Below are positions 23,806 through 38,698 of a stretch of 42,106 bases of DNA, in pieces. Numbering within the stretch: the first letter of the stretch is position 1; the number at the start of each line of letters is the position of its first letter. A program made the position numbers and the translations under genes. The notes beneath the pieces were generated by a model, which saw nothing but the letters and a program-made list of their open reading frames with translations, was not told where the DNA came from and searched no databases. This stretch comes from an uncultured Ectothiorhodospiraceae bacterium. GTDB taxonomy: Bacteria; Pseudomonadota; Gammaproteobacteria; CAMYNG01. The stretch spans positions 1 through 42,106 of the forward strand of contig CAMYNG010000016.1 in assembly GCA_947259765.1 (NCBI GenBank). The letters are read 5' to 3'.

Positions 23806-23933
23806 CTAAATAGATGGGTACAGTACGTAACTACAACCAAGTCTTGCTGGTTAGGTATCCGGGGCGTGCCATGGAGACCCCGAAATTTTCTCAACTGGAT
23901 TTCGGTGGTTACATTATCGGAACAGTAATTTAG
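23806..23933. repeat. 128-bp element B sharing its end motif with element A
   Basis: The right end reads GGAACAGTAATTTAG (23919-23933); its reverse complement CTAAATTACTGTTCC differs at one base from the corresponding end of element A near 10.7 kb. The left end begins CTAAAT (23806), and GTAAC(T/C)AC occurs at similar distance from both ends, giving weak inverted symmetry. The centre has CGGGG (23860-23864) and CCCCG (23878-23882) around a CCATGG palindrome. It may be a degraded small mobile element. Confidence 0.45.
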
Positions 23934-23981
23934 CTTCTGTTTCCAGATACCGAATTAGTTTTCAACGATTGAACTATCAGG

Positions 23982-24013
23982 CAGGTGTGCGGCCGACGCC
24001 GGTTGCACACCTG
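23982..24013. other. Strong hairpin downstream of gltD
   Basis: CAGGTGTGC (23982-23990) and GCACACCTG (24005-24013) form a perfect 9-bp stem; the 14-nt loop contains GGC-CGAC-GCC, allowing a further stem. It lies 105 nt after the gltD stop. No T-tract follows on either strand, so it may protect or process the gltBD message end instead of ending transcription by itself. Confidence 0.5.
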
Positions 24014-24117
24014 TCCACCATTAAAACCGGAATTCTACTCCACCAAGCTCAGACTGGACCGCTATCTGGAACACGTTTTCAGAATTGTTTCTGCCTCTGA
24101 AACAAACTCTCCGGGTG

Positions 24118-30097
<5,980 letters not shown>

Positions 30098-30263
30098 AAC
30101 GGTACCGGTCTGTTTAGGTAATTCCAGGAGATCAACCCACCCAAAAGGGTGAAGCAGTATACCGATCCGGCCATGGGCGTTCAAATTTTGAGCGCGTCTC
30201 TGAACCCGCCGGGAACGTGTGGACGGGAGGAATTAATATAGTAAAAACAGATGGTTAAACTGT

Positions 30264-32603
30264 TTAAGGGGCCTCGATCTCGGAGTGGATCGAAGCAAAA
30301 CTGCGAATCCAGGGCGACGCCTTGCGCAGCTCGGCGGACAGGCCGGAACGCGCCTGCAGCGCAGCCTCGCGAGTTGGAAAATCGCCGTAAATCAGTGCGT
30401 ACCAGTCGCGGTTTTTCTGTTGTGTTTTGAACCACACCACTTTGCCTTGCAGCTGATGATTGTGCACAAACTGTTTTAGGCGCGCCTCTTCGTGGCTGCC
30501 GAGCAGCTGCAAGGTAAACTGCTTTGGGTTGCGACTCCACAGCCAGCCATTGTGGGCGGCCGGGTCCAGGGGCATGGGTGTTGCGGCCGCTGTGGCAATC
30601 GGGGATGTGCTGCTTTTGATGTTACTTTCCAGATTGCCTGAAGTCGCGGTTTGCGGGGCAAGTTTTTCCTGAACACCGCTGAGTGGACGCACCCAGGGTT
30701 TTAGTTCGCGCACCTCGGCCGGCAGGGTCTGCAGCGCGGTCTGGGCATTTCCGCGTGAGGGAAAAACGCCCAATAGCACGGTGTACAAGCGCGCGCCATC
30801 TTTGCTGACAGTGACGTAGCCAGCGTCATAGTTAAAGGTATATTTTTGTAAAAACGCTTGCGCGGTTTTTTCCTGGCTGGCATTGAGTAACTGGATGCTG
30901 AAAAACTTCGGATTCTGCGTTTGCCACCAGGCGTTGTCACGCAATTCGGCGCGTGTTGGTTTCTCTGGCAGCCGTGCCAGCGGTGTCTGTACCCGGAAGG
31001 CAAATGTGTCGCTGCTGTTGTTGCTTGGATTGCTTACGGCTACGCGCCAGGTTCCTGTTTTGGTTCCTGTGGTCACCGCAAACGTCAGGGCGTTATTGCT
31101 AATCACGCTTATCCGGGATGCGGGCAATAATTTCTCACCACCGTCCCACTTGATTGAAACTGCAACCGAGTCCGTGAAACCCTCACCACGCAATTTCAAT
31201 ACTTGTTGGCGAGTGCTGCCGACAACCCGTGTGGGCGTCATGCTGTCGATGCGAACCGCTGGACTCGGGGTAGCGGTGGGCGGTGTCGTGGCCGAAGGCT
31301 TTGTTTCGTCAGTGATCGATTTTTCCGCAACGATGTTGGCGCTTGTTGTTGACTCATCGTTTGCTGCCCGGCTGTGGCTTGTGGCGTTGTTCGGATTCGC
31401 CTCGGCAGGGCTTTCGGATTTCGCCGGGGATTGCGTTGGCGGTTGGGTAGTATCACCGGGTCCGGCATCGACCACCGAAATGGCTTCCCCTTTTTCATCT
31501 TCGTTCGTCGCGCCGACCTGAAATTCGATCACTTGTTCTGCAGCGGGCGTTGTTTTTGCCACAGGAGTAGGGGGTGTAGTCTTGGCCGGTTTTAGATCAT
31601 CTAATCTTGATCCATCTGACGATGGTAACGTTCCGGCTGGAATTGAGTTTTGAACAGAGGCGTTATCGTTGGTTTGTTTCTCATCAAACAGCGAATTAAT
31701 TTCGTCTTGGTAACTGAAGCCGATACCGGCTAACAGGACGACCGTTAACACCAGGAAAGCGTGTTGCGAATTGATACGACGGGATTTACCTCGGGGCGTC
31801 GGCGATTTCTCCGGTTCATCGATACGTCCGTCGCGCAACACGCCGTGCGCCAACGGGTTGATTCGTCCAGGCAGACCCTGAGAAGCGCGGTGAATGCGGC
31901 GAATGACCTTGGGTGTAAACGGATTGTCGTCTTGTGCGCCGCACGTGCTCATGCGATGGCGCAGGTATTCAGCAACCTGTTCTTCGTTCAGGGGTGGCAC
32001 GTTCAGGGTATGGGTGATACGTTGCCGCAGCGGCTGTATGGCCGGGGATTGCAGCGTTGTTTCTATCTGTGGTTCACAAAATAAAATCGTGCGCAACAGG
32101 TTACCCTCACCACCGCGGGTATCGGCCAGGGTAAACAATGCTTCCAGCGCATCCTCGGGTAAGTCATGGGCATCATCGACGATGAGGATCGGAACCTGGG
32201 CGCGATGTTGAAATGACACAAGTTGTTGGTAGAGCGCCTGTTGTAACGATGCAGGGTCGTCGGGCAGGGGCTGCAGCCCAAAGCCAGCGGCGACGTGACG
32301 TAACAATTGATCGGCGTGCATCATGGGCGATGCGTCTACCTGGCAGATGCGCCAGCCTTCATCGGCATTGGCCACAAAGCGCCGCATCAGGGTGGTTTTG
32401 CCGGCACCGTGTTCACCGGTGATCATCAACAGCAAATCACTGAATTGCGTAAGATGCTGCAGCATATCCAGCCGCTGCGTGCGCTCGGCATCGAGGTAAA
32501 CCATTCGCTCGTTGTAGGCGGGTGAAAACGGCGACGCACTTAAGCCGTAGCGGGCCAGGTAACCTGGCTCCAGACGATCCAATTGTTCATTGTCATATTG
32601 CAT
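30264..32603 (-). CDS. ExeA-like AAA ATPase fused to TIG and two SPOR domains (DamX-like)
   Basis: A 779-residue inner-membrane protein. Residues about 14-250 are an ExeA/GspA-type AAA domain with Walker A GEHGAGKT (63-70) and Walker B ILIVDDAHDL (139-148). A membrane helix lies near 281-297. A Thr/Pro/Ala-rich spacer (300-445) leads to an IPT/TIG-like Ig domain starting RIDSMTPTRVVGSTRQQVL (about 447-541), then two SPOR domains, near 566-640 (FFSIQLLNASQEKTA) and 690-770 (FTLQLLGSHEEARLK). SPOR domains bind denuded septal peptidoglycan, so a division-site role as in DamX is likely. Position between the aroKB block and gltB matches Pseudomonas PA5037. The TIG domain between ATPase and SPOR is unusual to my knowledge. 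Confidence 0.9.
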   Translation of the reverse strand: MQYDNEQLDRLEPGYLARYGLSASPFSPAYNERMVYLDAERTQRLDMLQHLTQFSDLLLMITGEHGAGKTTLMRRFVANADEGWRICQVDASPMMHADQLLRHVAAGFGLQPLPDDPASLQQALYQQLVSFQHRAQVPILIVDDAHDLPEDALEALFTLADTRGGEGNLLRTILFCEPQIETTLQSPAIQPLRQRITHTLNVPPLNEEQVAEYLRHRMSTCGAQDDNPFTPKVIRRIHRASQGLPGRINPLAHGVLRDGRIDEPEKSPTPRGKSRRINSQHAFLVLTVVLLAGIGFSYQDEINSLFDEKQTNDNASVQNSIPAGTLPSSDGSRLDDLKPAKTTPPTPVAKTTPAAEQVIEFQVGATNEDEKGEAISVVDAGPGDTTQPPTQSPAKSESPAEANPNNATSHSRAANDESTTSANIVAEKSITDETKPSATTPPTATPSPAVRIDSMTPTRVVGSTRQQVLKLRGEGFTDSVAVSIKWDGGEKLLPASRISVISNNALTFAVTTGTKTGTWRVAVSNPSNNSSDTFAFRVQTPLARLPEKPTRAELRDNAWWQTQNPKFFSIQLLNASQEKTAQAFLQKYTFNYDAGYVTVSKDGARLYTVLLGVFPSRGNAQTALQTLPAEVRELKPWVRPLSGVQEKLAPQTATSGNLESNIKSSTSPIATAAATPMPLDPAAHNGWLWSRNPKQFTLQLLGSHEEARLKQFVHNHQLQGKVVWFKTQQKNRDWYALIYGDFPTREAALQARSGLSAELRKASPWIRSFASIHSEIEAP

Positions 32604-32857
32604 TATGACGGGGCCTCCAATCCCTCTACAAAGACCACACGAAAGCCTTTGCCCAACTGTTTGTCTCTGCTTTCCATGAGCGCATTCTGCGCATCATCCA
32701 GTTTCGTGTAGTGGTCCTTTTTTACGCGGCCGGGTGAGCCCTGTTTGCCCCACTCCCGAATCACGTTCCAGCCTTGTAGCAAATCCGGCTGGAGTATGAT
32801 CTGATAAAATCGTGTCACTTCGCTTTCAGTAGCCGCCGATTGCAGATATATCCGCAT
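32603..32857 (-). CDS. WGR-domain protein
   Basis: An 84-residue protein made of a single WGR domain: RFYQIILQPDLLQGWNVIRE, then WGKQGSPGRVKKDHYTKL, and a closing helix with LDDAQNALMESRDKQLGKGF. The central WG(K/R) motif has Lys in the third place. WGR domains occur in PARP enzymes, where they bind DNA ends, and in MolR-type proteins; stand-alone bacterial copies are of unknown function. Its TAA overlaps the ATG of the AAA/SPOR gene by one base (TAATG), so the two are coupled. About 170 nt of non-coding sequence precede it. Confidence 0.88.
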   Translation of the reverse strand: MRIYLQSAATESEVTRFYQIILQPDLLQGWNVIREWGKQGSPGRVKKDHYTKLDDAQNALMESRDKQLGKGFRVVFVEGLEAPS

Positions 32858-33027
32858 AATTTTCAGGCAGTCTCTGTATTGCCAGCGCGAGACTTAACGA
32901 TGCTCATCCCGGATTTCCTCAGTTTACGTTACAAACCTACTCATAGAGAAATCGACAGGTCACTTGCGGCCGTACATTTGCTCGCAACGTCAAGAGGCGA
33001 ACGTTACAACGCAAAGTCGCTGCACGC

Positions 33028-34182
33028 TCAGGTCAGTTCCTCGGCGTCAAAGATACGCTGGTATTCGCGAATTGCATAACGATCCGTCATGCCGGCAATA
33101 TAATCGGCGATAATTCGGGCACGACCACTTTCGCCGTCGCTTTGTTCGGCCTGTTGGAGGTGATGATCGTAGCCTGGCGGCAACAAACGCGGGTCGTCTA
33201 TAAATGCCTTGAACAGGGCCTTCAGGATACGCGCGGCTTTGGCAGACATCCGGTATACCCGATGATGCTGATATAGATTGTGGCGTAAAAATCGCTTCAA
33301 AGTCTGGTTTCGCTCGCGCATTTCCTCACTGAAAACCATCAGGGGTTGATCCGTAGTTCGCACGTCGTCGATATTTTTCGGTTCTACGAGTTGCACGCGG
33401 TGCCTGCTGGTCTCGATCAAATCGACTACCTGGCGGTTGATCATGCGCCGAACGATTTCGTGAATTCGGCGTCGGGAACTAATTTGTGGATGCAGCCTGG
33501 AAACTTCATTGAACTGTTCGCGAAACAAATCGACCTCATTAAGTTGCTCGATACTTAGTAAGCCGGCCCGTAGGCCATCGTCGATGTCATGATTGTTGTA
33601 GGCAATCTGATCGGCAAGATTGACCATCTGCGCCTCAAGCCCCGGCTGGGTGTGATCCAGAAACCGCTGGCCTACATCGCCTAGCAGGCTGGCGTTTTTT
33701 GTCGAACAGTGCTTCAAAATTCCTTCCCGAGCCTCAAAAGTCAGGTTAAGCCCGTCGAAATCGGCATAGCGCTCTTCCAGTTTGTCGACGACGCGCAACG
33801 ATTGCAGGTTGTGTTCAAAGCCGCCGTAATCGCGCATGCATTCATTCAGGCTATCCTGTCCGGCATGGCCGAAGGGAGTGTGGCCTAGATCATGGGCCAG
33901 CGCGATGGTTTCACTGAGATCTTCATTCAAGCCCAGTACGCGGGCAATGGAACGGCTGATCTGCGCCACTTCGATCGAGTGGGTAAGCCGGGTGCGGAAC
34001 ATGTCACCTTCATGATTTACAAAAACCTGCGTCTTGTATTCGAGTCGGCGGAAGGCGGCGGAATGAATGATGCGATCACGGTCGCGCTGAAATTCACTGC
34101 GATAGGCCGGGGCGGGCTCAGGGTGGCGCCGGCCGCGGCAGTGGGCGTCGCTGGCGGCATAAGGCGCAAGCGTCACGCTCAT
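33028..34182 (-). CDS. dgt: dGTPase-like deoxynucleotide triphosphohydrolase
   Basis: A 384-residue HD-domain enzyme of the dGTP triphosphohydrolase (type 2) family, which cleaves dNTPs to deoxynucleosides and triphosphate. Metal ligands H68 ([15 protein letters not shown]), H97-D98 ([16 protein letters not shown]) and a later Asp in [12 protein letters not shown] are present, as is [19 protein letters not shown] at the substrate site. The ATG at 34182 overlaps the aroB stop by four bases (ATGA), which favours it over an upstream ATG at 34233 that would lie inside aroB. Location after aroB is common in gammaproteobacteria. Whether dGTP or several dNTPs are substrates cannot be told. Confidence 0.92.
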   Translation of the reverse strand: MSVTLAPYAASDAHCRGRRHPEPAPAYRSEFQRDRDRIIHSAAFRRLEYKTQVFVNHEGDMFRTRLTHSIEVAQISRSIARVLGLNEDLSETIALAHDLGHTPFGHAGQDSLNECMRDYGGFEHNLQSLRVVDKLEERYADFDGLNLTFEAREGILKHCSTKNASLLGDVGQRFLDHTQPGLEAQMVNLADQIAYNNHDIDDGLRAGLLSIEQLNEVDLFREQFNEVSRLHPQISSRRRIHEIVRRMINRQVVDLIETSRHRVQLVEPKNIDDVRTTDQPLMVFSEEMRERNQTLKRFLRHNLYQHHRVYRMSAKAARILKALFKAFIDDPRLLPPGYDHHLQQAEQSDGESGRARIIADYIAGMTDRYAIREYQRIFDAEELT

Positions 34183-35197
34183 AGGTGTTTTGCAGGTGTG
34201 CTGGTGGCGGATTCGGTACCCACTTCGCGGCATAGTTCTATCGTCCGTGAGAGTTGCGTGGCGCTGACCTCGTCTGTAATCACCGCGTCATGCAGACCGC
34301 GCAACAGCACAAAGCGGATTTTACCCCGCTGAACTTTCTTGTCGACGGCCATTAGGTTGAGGAACTGTTGGGTATCCATTTCCGCCGGACAATGTATCGG
34401 TAGCTGTGCGCGCTGAATCAGCCGGATTACGCGCTCGGTCACAGCGGAATCTATCCAGCCAAGTTGTTGAGACAGCCGTGCGGCCATGACCATGCCGGCT
34501 GCAACGGCCTCACCGTGCAACCATGTGCCATAACCCATGCCGGCTTCGATTGCGTGGCCAAAGGTGTGGCCCAGGTTAAGCAGTGCGCGGCTACCGCTTT
34601 CCAGTTCATCCTGTGCGACGATTTCCGCCTTGTTCACGCAGGAGCGCTCAATCGCATAGGCTAGTGCCTGCGGATCGCGCGCGAGTAATTGCGGTATGTT
34701 GTCTTCCAACCAGAGGAACAAGTCGGTATCGCGAATAACACCGTATTTGATGACCTCGGCGATACCCGCACGCAATTGGCGATCGTCGAGTGTACTTAGC
34801 GTGTCAGTATCGGCGATGACGCAGCGAGGCTGGTGGAACGCGCCAATCATGTTTTTGCCCAACGGATGGTTGACGCCGGTTTTACGACGCCACCGCCAAG
34901 GGCCAACAGGGTGGATTGACGATCAAAGCGGTGTTGCAGAAGCGCATCAAAAATCCGGTTGCAGGTTTCAAGGTTTTTGTATTTTTCGCCATCGGGCAGG
35001 ATCACCTGTTGGCACTCCCGATCCGCAAGACTGTCACGTACGGTTTGCAGGTAGAGTGGGGCGATGGTTTCGTTGCTGACAATCATGACTTGTTGGCCAC
35101 CGATATGGCGGCTGAACAGTTCCGGCCGGCTGAGTAGCCCGTTGCCGATATAAATCGGATAACTGCGTTTTTCGAGTTCAACCTGAAATGTTTGCAT
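34179..35197 (-). pseudogene. aroB: 3-dehydroquinate synthase, broken by deletion and frameshift
   Basis: Two open frames together encode AroB, the second enzyme of the shikimate pathway (DAHP to 3-dehydroquinate; NAD and zinc dependent). The N-terminal part (35197 down to 34884) runs to ALGGGVV, then shifts frame and stops at 34847. The C-terminal part resumes in another frame with [20 protein letters not shown] from 34883. Normal AroB has about 34 residues between them, including GD of the NAD-binding GGGVVGD motif and PTTLLSQVDSSVGG; these are absent. The join between 34883 and 34884 implies a loss of about 103 nt, which is not a multiple of three. The rest is well conserved ([19 protein letters not shown]), suggesting a recent lesion or a sequence error. 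The C-terminal fragment overlaps the dgt start by four bases. Confidence 0.9.
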
Positions 35198-35273
35198 GTG
35201 TGTTTATGCCGGGATCGTGCGGATTCAAATCATGCCGTTATGGCCGGGATTATACGGCAAGCAGGCGGACAGA

Positions 35274-35792
35274 TCAGGCCTGACCGAGTTTGTGGAGTTG
35301 TTGAATAATTTCACGGACAACTTTTTGCACGCTCTGGCGACCGGTGTGCACGTTCAAATCCGCGGTTTCGAGGTAAAGCGGCTCCCGCTGTTGCAGAAGC
35401 TCGACAATCCGGGCACGCGGATCGTCCGTTTGTAACAGTGGGCGGTTGCGGTCACGGGCCGTGCGTTCATAAAGCTCGTCGGCGCTGGCGCGCAGATAAA
35501 TAACCGTGCCACGCGCACGAAGATGTGCGCGGTTTTGTGCGTTTAATACCGCACCGCCGCCAGTGGCCAGAACAATGTTGGATTTGGCGCTTAGCTCATC
35601 AATGACAATCGCTTCGCGCTTGCGAAAACCGGCCTCGCCCTCGATGTCAAAAATAGTTGGGATATTGGCGCCGGTGCGCCGTTCGATCTCGTGATCACTG
35701 TCGAAAAACTCAAGCTGCAGCTCGCCGGCCAGCTTCCGGCCGACGCTGGTCTTGCCCGAGCCCATGGGCCCCACCAGAAAAACGTTCACCAC
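35274..35792 (-). CDS. aroK: Shikimate kinase
   Basis: A 172-residue P-loop kinase that phosphorylates shikimate at O3. The P-loop is GPMGSGKT at residues 8-15, the shikimate-binding Asp is in FDSDHEIERRTG, VLATGGGAVL is the GGG substrate motif and RDRNRPLL is the lid. The start is GTG (tandem GTG codons at 35792 and 35789), without a clear ribosome site. It precedes aroB with a 76-nt gap, the usual aroK-aroB order, and follows the pilQ terminator-like hairpin by about 55 nt. Length is normal for AroK. Confidence 0.95.
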   Translation of the reverse strand: MVNVFLVGPMGSGKTSVGRKLAGELQLEFFDSDHEIERRTGANIPTIFDIEGEAGFRKREAIVIDELSAKSNIVLATGGGAVLNAQNRAHLRARGTVIYLRASADELYERTARDRNRPLLQTDDPRARIVELLQQREPLYLETADLNVHTGRQSVQKVVREIIQQLHKLGQA

Positions 35793-35854
35793 GTGTAGAC
35801 CGGGTTAGGCGAGCTACGGTGGGTGAGGAACTGCAAAATCAAGGTCCGTAAACG

Positions 35855-35881
35855 AAAACAGGTGCCTGTAAGACACCTGTT
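35855..35881 (-). terminator. Intrinsic terminator after pilQ
   Basis: On the minus strand AACAGGTG and CACCTGTT form an 8-bp stem with a 9-nt loop, followed by TTTTCGTTT. It begins 38 nt after the pilQ stop, before aroK, so it would end or reduce transcription of the pilMNOPQ operon and separate it from aroK-aroB. Confidence 0.65.
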
Positions 35882-35883
35882 CT

Positions 35884-35914
35884 CCTCGTCCCTAGTAACT
35901 CGTACCTCGTCCCT
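35884..35914. repeat. Short direct repeats CCTCGTCCCT
   Basis: CCTCGTCCCT occurs at 35884-35893 and again at 35905-35914, with a related ACTCGTACCT between them. The unit repeats in the gap between the terminator-like hairpin and the pilQ stop codon. Such C/T-rich CTCGTAC-type stretches are often dispersed intergenic repeats; here it is only two to three units. Confidence 0.5.
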
Positions 35915-35918
35915 GATT

Positions 35919-38075
35919 TTATAGTGACAGGTCCTGTTTGAGAATTTTCGGCGTGACAAAGATCAGCAGCTCATCTTTTTCAGTGGACTCAAACTTGTTG
36001 CGGAACAGGGCGCCGACAACAGGTAGGTCACCGAAAAACGGTACACGATTTATTTGCTGAGTCTTGAGGACTTCATAAACACCGCCCAAGACCACGGTTT
36101 CGCCGTTGTTCACCAGTACCTGGGTCTGCACTTCCTGGGTGTTTATGGGCGGGACACCGAGGATCGAGCGGGAGAAATCCGCCTCGTCCTTGTTGACCTG
36201 CAGGCTCATGATTATGCGGTCATCCGGCGTAATCTGCGGTGTGACACGCAGGGCCAGCACGGCCTTTTTAAAGGCCACCGTCGCGGCGCCACTGGAGGCC
36301 CGTTCCAGATAGGGAATTTCCTGACCGGTTTCGATCAACGCCTCGTGCTGGTTCGAAGTAATAACTCGCGGACTGGAAACGGTTTCCGAACGACCTTCCG
36401 CCTGGGCTGCGGAAAGCTCCAGGTCCAGTAGTGTGCCAAACGGTAGTTTGGCCACGGCCAGACCGATGCTACCGGCCCCCGCGATATTGGCGACGGGCAG
36501 GTCGACGTTCAGGCGATCGGGCAGCACGGGTTCGACGCCGGTGCGGGCGAAATTGGCACTGGTGAGGTCACCGGAGACACCCACATCGCTAGAGCCGGAC
36601 TGCGAACTACGACTGACGCCGAAGCGCACACCGAGTTCTTTGGAAAAATCGTTACTGGCCAGTACCACGCGCGATTCCACCAGTACCTGGCGCACCGCAA
36701 TGTCGAGTTCTTCCACCAACGCAATGATCTGGTCGATGTTCTCCGGAATGTCCTGGATCAACAGGGTGTTGGTACGCTCGTCGACCGCCACCGAACCACG
36801 TTCGCTGAGCATCTTGTTTGAGCCACCGCCGGAACCACCGCCACCACCGCCGCCCTTACCGGAAACCAGCTGTGCCAGGTCCTCGGCCTTGGCGTAATTG
36901 ACCTGTACGTTGGCGTTCTCCAGCGGTACCAGTTGTTTGATCTGCTTGGTGGCTTCCAGTTCGAGTTTCTCGCGCGCGGCGATCTCCTCGGCCGGGGCAA
37001 CCAGGATAACGTTACCCTGGCGGCGTTTTCCCAGTCCCTTGGTTTTCAAAATGATGTCCAGCGCCTGGTCCCAGGGAACGTTCTTCAGTCGCAGGGTCAG
37101 GTTGCCTTCCACTGTGTCGCTGGTTACCAGGTTGAGGCCGGTAAAGTCAGCGATCAACTGCAGCACGGCGCGCACATCGATATTCTGGAAATTAAGAGAC
37201 AGCCGCTCGCCGGTATACTCCTTTTTGCGCTTCTTTTTCTTTTTCTCGGCTTCGGATTCCCTGATGAGTGGACGCACATCAATGGTAAAACGGTTGTCCG
37301 TCTGATAAGCGATGTGATCAAAATCCTGGTTCATACGTGCGACCAGGCGCGTGCTGCCGCCCTGGTTAAAGGAATCAACGCTACTAACAGGCGTGGCAAA
37401 ATCGATGACGTCCATGCGACGCTCAAGATCGGCAGGCAGTTGGCTGCGCGGCACATTCACAATGATCTGACGACCACGCTTTTGCATATCCACCGGTGTA
37501 TTCGGGTCCGCCAGGGTCAGGACAATACGGCCCTCGCCCTTTTCACCGCGGCGAAAATCAATGTTGTGCACGGCCTGCGTTGTTGTTTTGTAACCTTCGG
37601 TTTTTTCTGCGGCACGGGCTTGCGCGACCGGGGCGCCTTCACCGCCGAGTGTTACGATTACGTCATTTCCGCTCACTTTGGTGTCATAACCCACCAGGCT
37701 GGCCAGGTTGATCACGACACGGGTGCGCCCGCCTGCCGCGATTGCTGTCACGCTACGGGCCGGACCGACGTCGATGGCCTGCGTCTTGTTTTTCAGGGTG
37801 GATGCGGTGTTCGGGAAGTCCAGGGCAATACGCGCCGGGTTGTCGATGGTGAAGCTGCCGGGTTGGGGTGGTGGCGCCGACATGTGCAGTCTGATCTGGA
37901 TTTTTTCTCCGGGCAGCGTTGAGAAACTGACATTATCTAGCGTTAAACCGGCTGCAATTGCGGTTGTATTTACAAGTAACAGGCCCGACAAGGCAACCAG
38001 ATATAACACGGTACGCCAACCCCGGCGCACGGCCGTTGCGGTTGTTGTTGCTCGAGGACAGGTAATATTCTTCAT
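35919..38075 (-). CDS. pilQ: Type IV pilus secretin
   Basis: A 718-residue outer-membrane secretin through which the type IV pilus exits. The signal peptide is preceded by a basic region and ends near TAIAA-GLTLD. One or two AMIN peptidoglycan-binding domains follow (about 45-260), then a Lys-rich stretch, a secretin/TonB short domain (NFQNIDVRAVLQLIADFTGL), N1-type domain and the secretin core (LVESRVVLASNDFSKELGV ... VPFFGDLPVVGALFRNK). A run of glycines, GKGGGGGGGSGGGSNK, lies near residues 405-418 between the N domain halves. It is the last gene of pilMNOPQ and starts 20 nt after the pilP stop. A terminator-like hairpin follows it. Confidence 0.96.
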   Translation of the reverse strand: MKNITCPRATTTATAVRRGWRTVLYLVALSGLLLVNTTAIAAGLTLDNVSFSTLPGEKIQIRLHMSAPPPQPGSFTIDNPARIALDFPNTASTLKNKTQAIDVGPARSVTAIAAGGRTRVVINLASLVGYDTKVSGNDVIVTLGGEGAPVAQARAAEKTEGYKTTTQAVHNIDFRRGEKGEGRIVLTLADPNTPVDMQKRGRQIIVNVPRSQLPADLERRMDVIDFATPVSSVDSFNQGGSTRLVARMNQDFDHIAYQTDNRFTIDVRPLIRESEAEKKKKKRKKEYTGERLSLNFQNIDVRAVLQLIADFTGLNLVTSDTVEGNLTLRLKNVPWDQALDIILKTKGLGKRRQGNVILVAPAEEIAAREKLELEATKQIKQLVPLENANVQVNYAKAEDLAQLVSGKGGGGGGGSGGGSNKMLSERGSVAVDERTNTLLIQDIPENIDQIIALVEELDIAVRQVLVESRVVLASNDFSKELGVRFGVSRSSQSGSSDVGVSGDLTSANFARTGVEPVLPDRLNVDLPVANIAGAGSIGLAVAKLPFGTLLDLELSAAQAEGRSETVSSPRVITSNQHEALIETGQEIPYLERASSGAATVAFKKAVLALRVTPQITPDDRIIMSLQVNKDEADFSRSILGVPPINTQEVQTQVLVNNGETVVLGGVYEVLKTQQINRVPFFGDLPVVGALFRNKFESTEKDELLIFVTPKILKQDLSL

Positions 38076-38095
38076 CTTTGTTCTCCAACCGTGCG

Positions 38096-38671
38096 CTATT
38101 CGTTCAGGGCCATGGCAGCGTCACGTTCGTTCCAGCCACCACGTCCGTCGGGTATAAGTTCAACAAGTTTCACTTCTGTTTCGGTAATGCCGACAATCTC
38201 ACCGTAGTTTTGTCCCACGTGGTTGCCGACCTGTACTTTGTAAACGGTGTCGTCGGGGCTGCCGGATTGCACCAGTCCCCAGCGCACACCGTTTTTCTCC
38301 AGATTGCCCACGTACTTGAGGGAATCCAGCGGAAATTGTTCGAGTGTTTCGCGTTTGCGATTGAAATCGGGGCGCAGTCCGCCTCCCGGTAGATCGGCCA
38401 CCGGCTCTGATTCGGTTTCGATGAACGTCGTAAACGGATCGCGCAGGGCATAAGCCTGATAGGTAAAGGTCTCGAACGGTTTCACGTCCGGCAGAGGCGG
38501 TACGCGGCCCTTCTGCTGTTGCTGCACCTGCTCGACCCAAGTTTGCAGGTCGCCGTGCTCGGCACCGCTGCAGGCGCCAAGCAAAGCAACAAGTGCAACA
38601 AGCGTGGTCAACCGACCCAGTCGGGCCGCGGTCCGGTGCATTAAAGCGGGTTCTGGCTGTCTAGTTTGCAT
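38096..38671 (-). CDS. pilP: Type IV pilus assembly lipoprotein
   Basis: A 191-residue inner-membrane lipoprotein that links the PilM/N/O inner complex to the PilQ secretin. The lipobox is LGAC (ALVALLGACSGAEHG). An unstructured Gln/Pro-rich region follows and then a beta-domain with AYALRDPFTTF, FPLDSLKYVGNL and YKVQVGNHVGQNYGEI, which are family landmarks. The start is uncertain: ATG at 38671 has a weak GAAG site; ATG at 38641 gives a more typical signal (MHRTAARLGRL). It lies between pilO and pilQ. Confidence 0.93.
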   Translation of the reverse strand: MQTRQPEPALMHRTAARLGRLTTLVALVALLGACSGAEHGDLQTWVEQVQQQQKGRVPPLPDVKPFETFTYQAYALRDPFTTFIETESEPVADLPGGGLRPDFNRKRETLEQFPLDSLKYVGNLEKNGVRWGLVQSGSPDDTVYKVQVGNHVGQNYGEIVGITETEVKLVELIPDGRGGWNERDAAMALNE

Positions 38672-38698
38672 CTTCGATCTTCTACACTTTAGCGGGGG

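Larger units (their letters stand above)
23788..24117. other. 330-nt gap between gltD and hemE with two structured elements
   Basis: No gene. The gap holds the 128-bp element B (23806-23933), which shares its end motif with the element at 10625-10722, and a strong hairpin at 23982-24013. The rest has no feature I can support. Confidence 0.6.

Noticed and set aside
34861-34900. Programmed ribosomal frameshift in aroB
   Set aside because: The conserved residues between the two frames are missing, not merely out of frame, so a frameshift signal would not restore a normal enzyme; GTCGTAAAACC is also not a convincing slippery site.
36933-37922. 329-codon open frame on the plus strand opposite pilQ
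   Set aside because: It lies wholly antisense to a well-supported secretin gene, has no recognisable domain and no ribosome site; it is a shadow of the coding strand composition.
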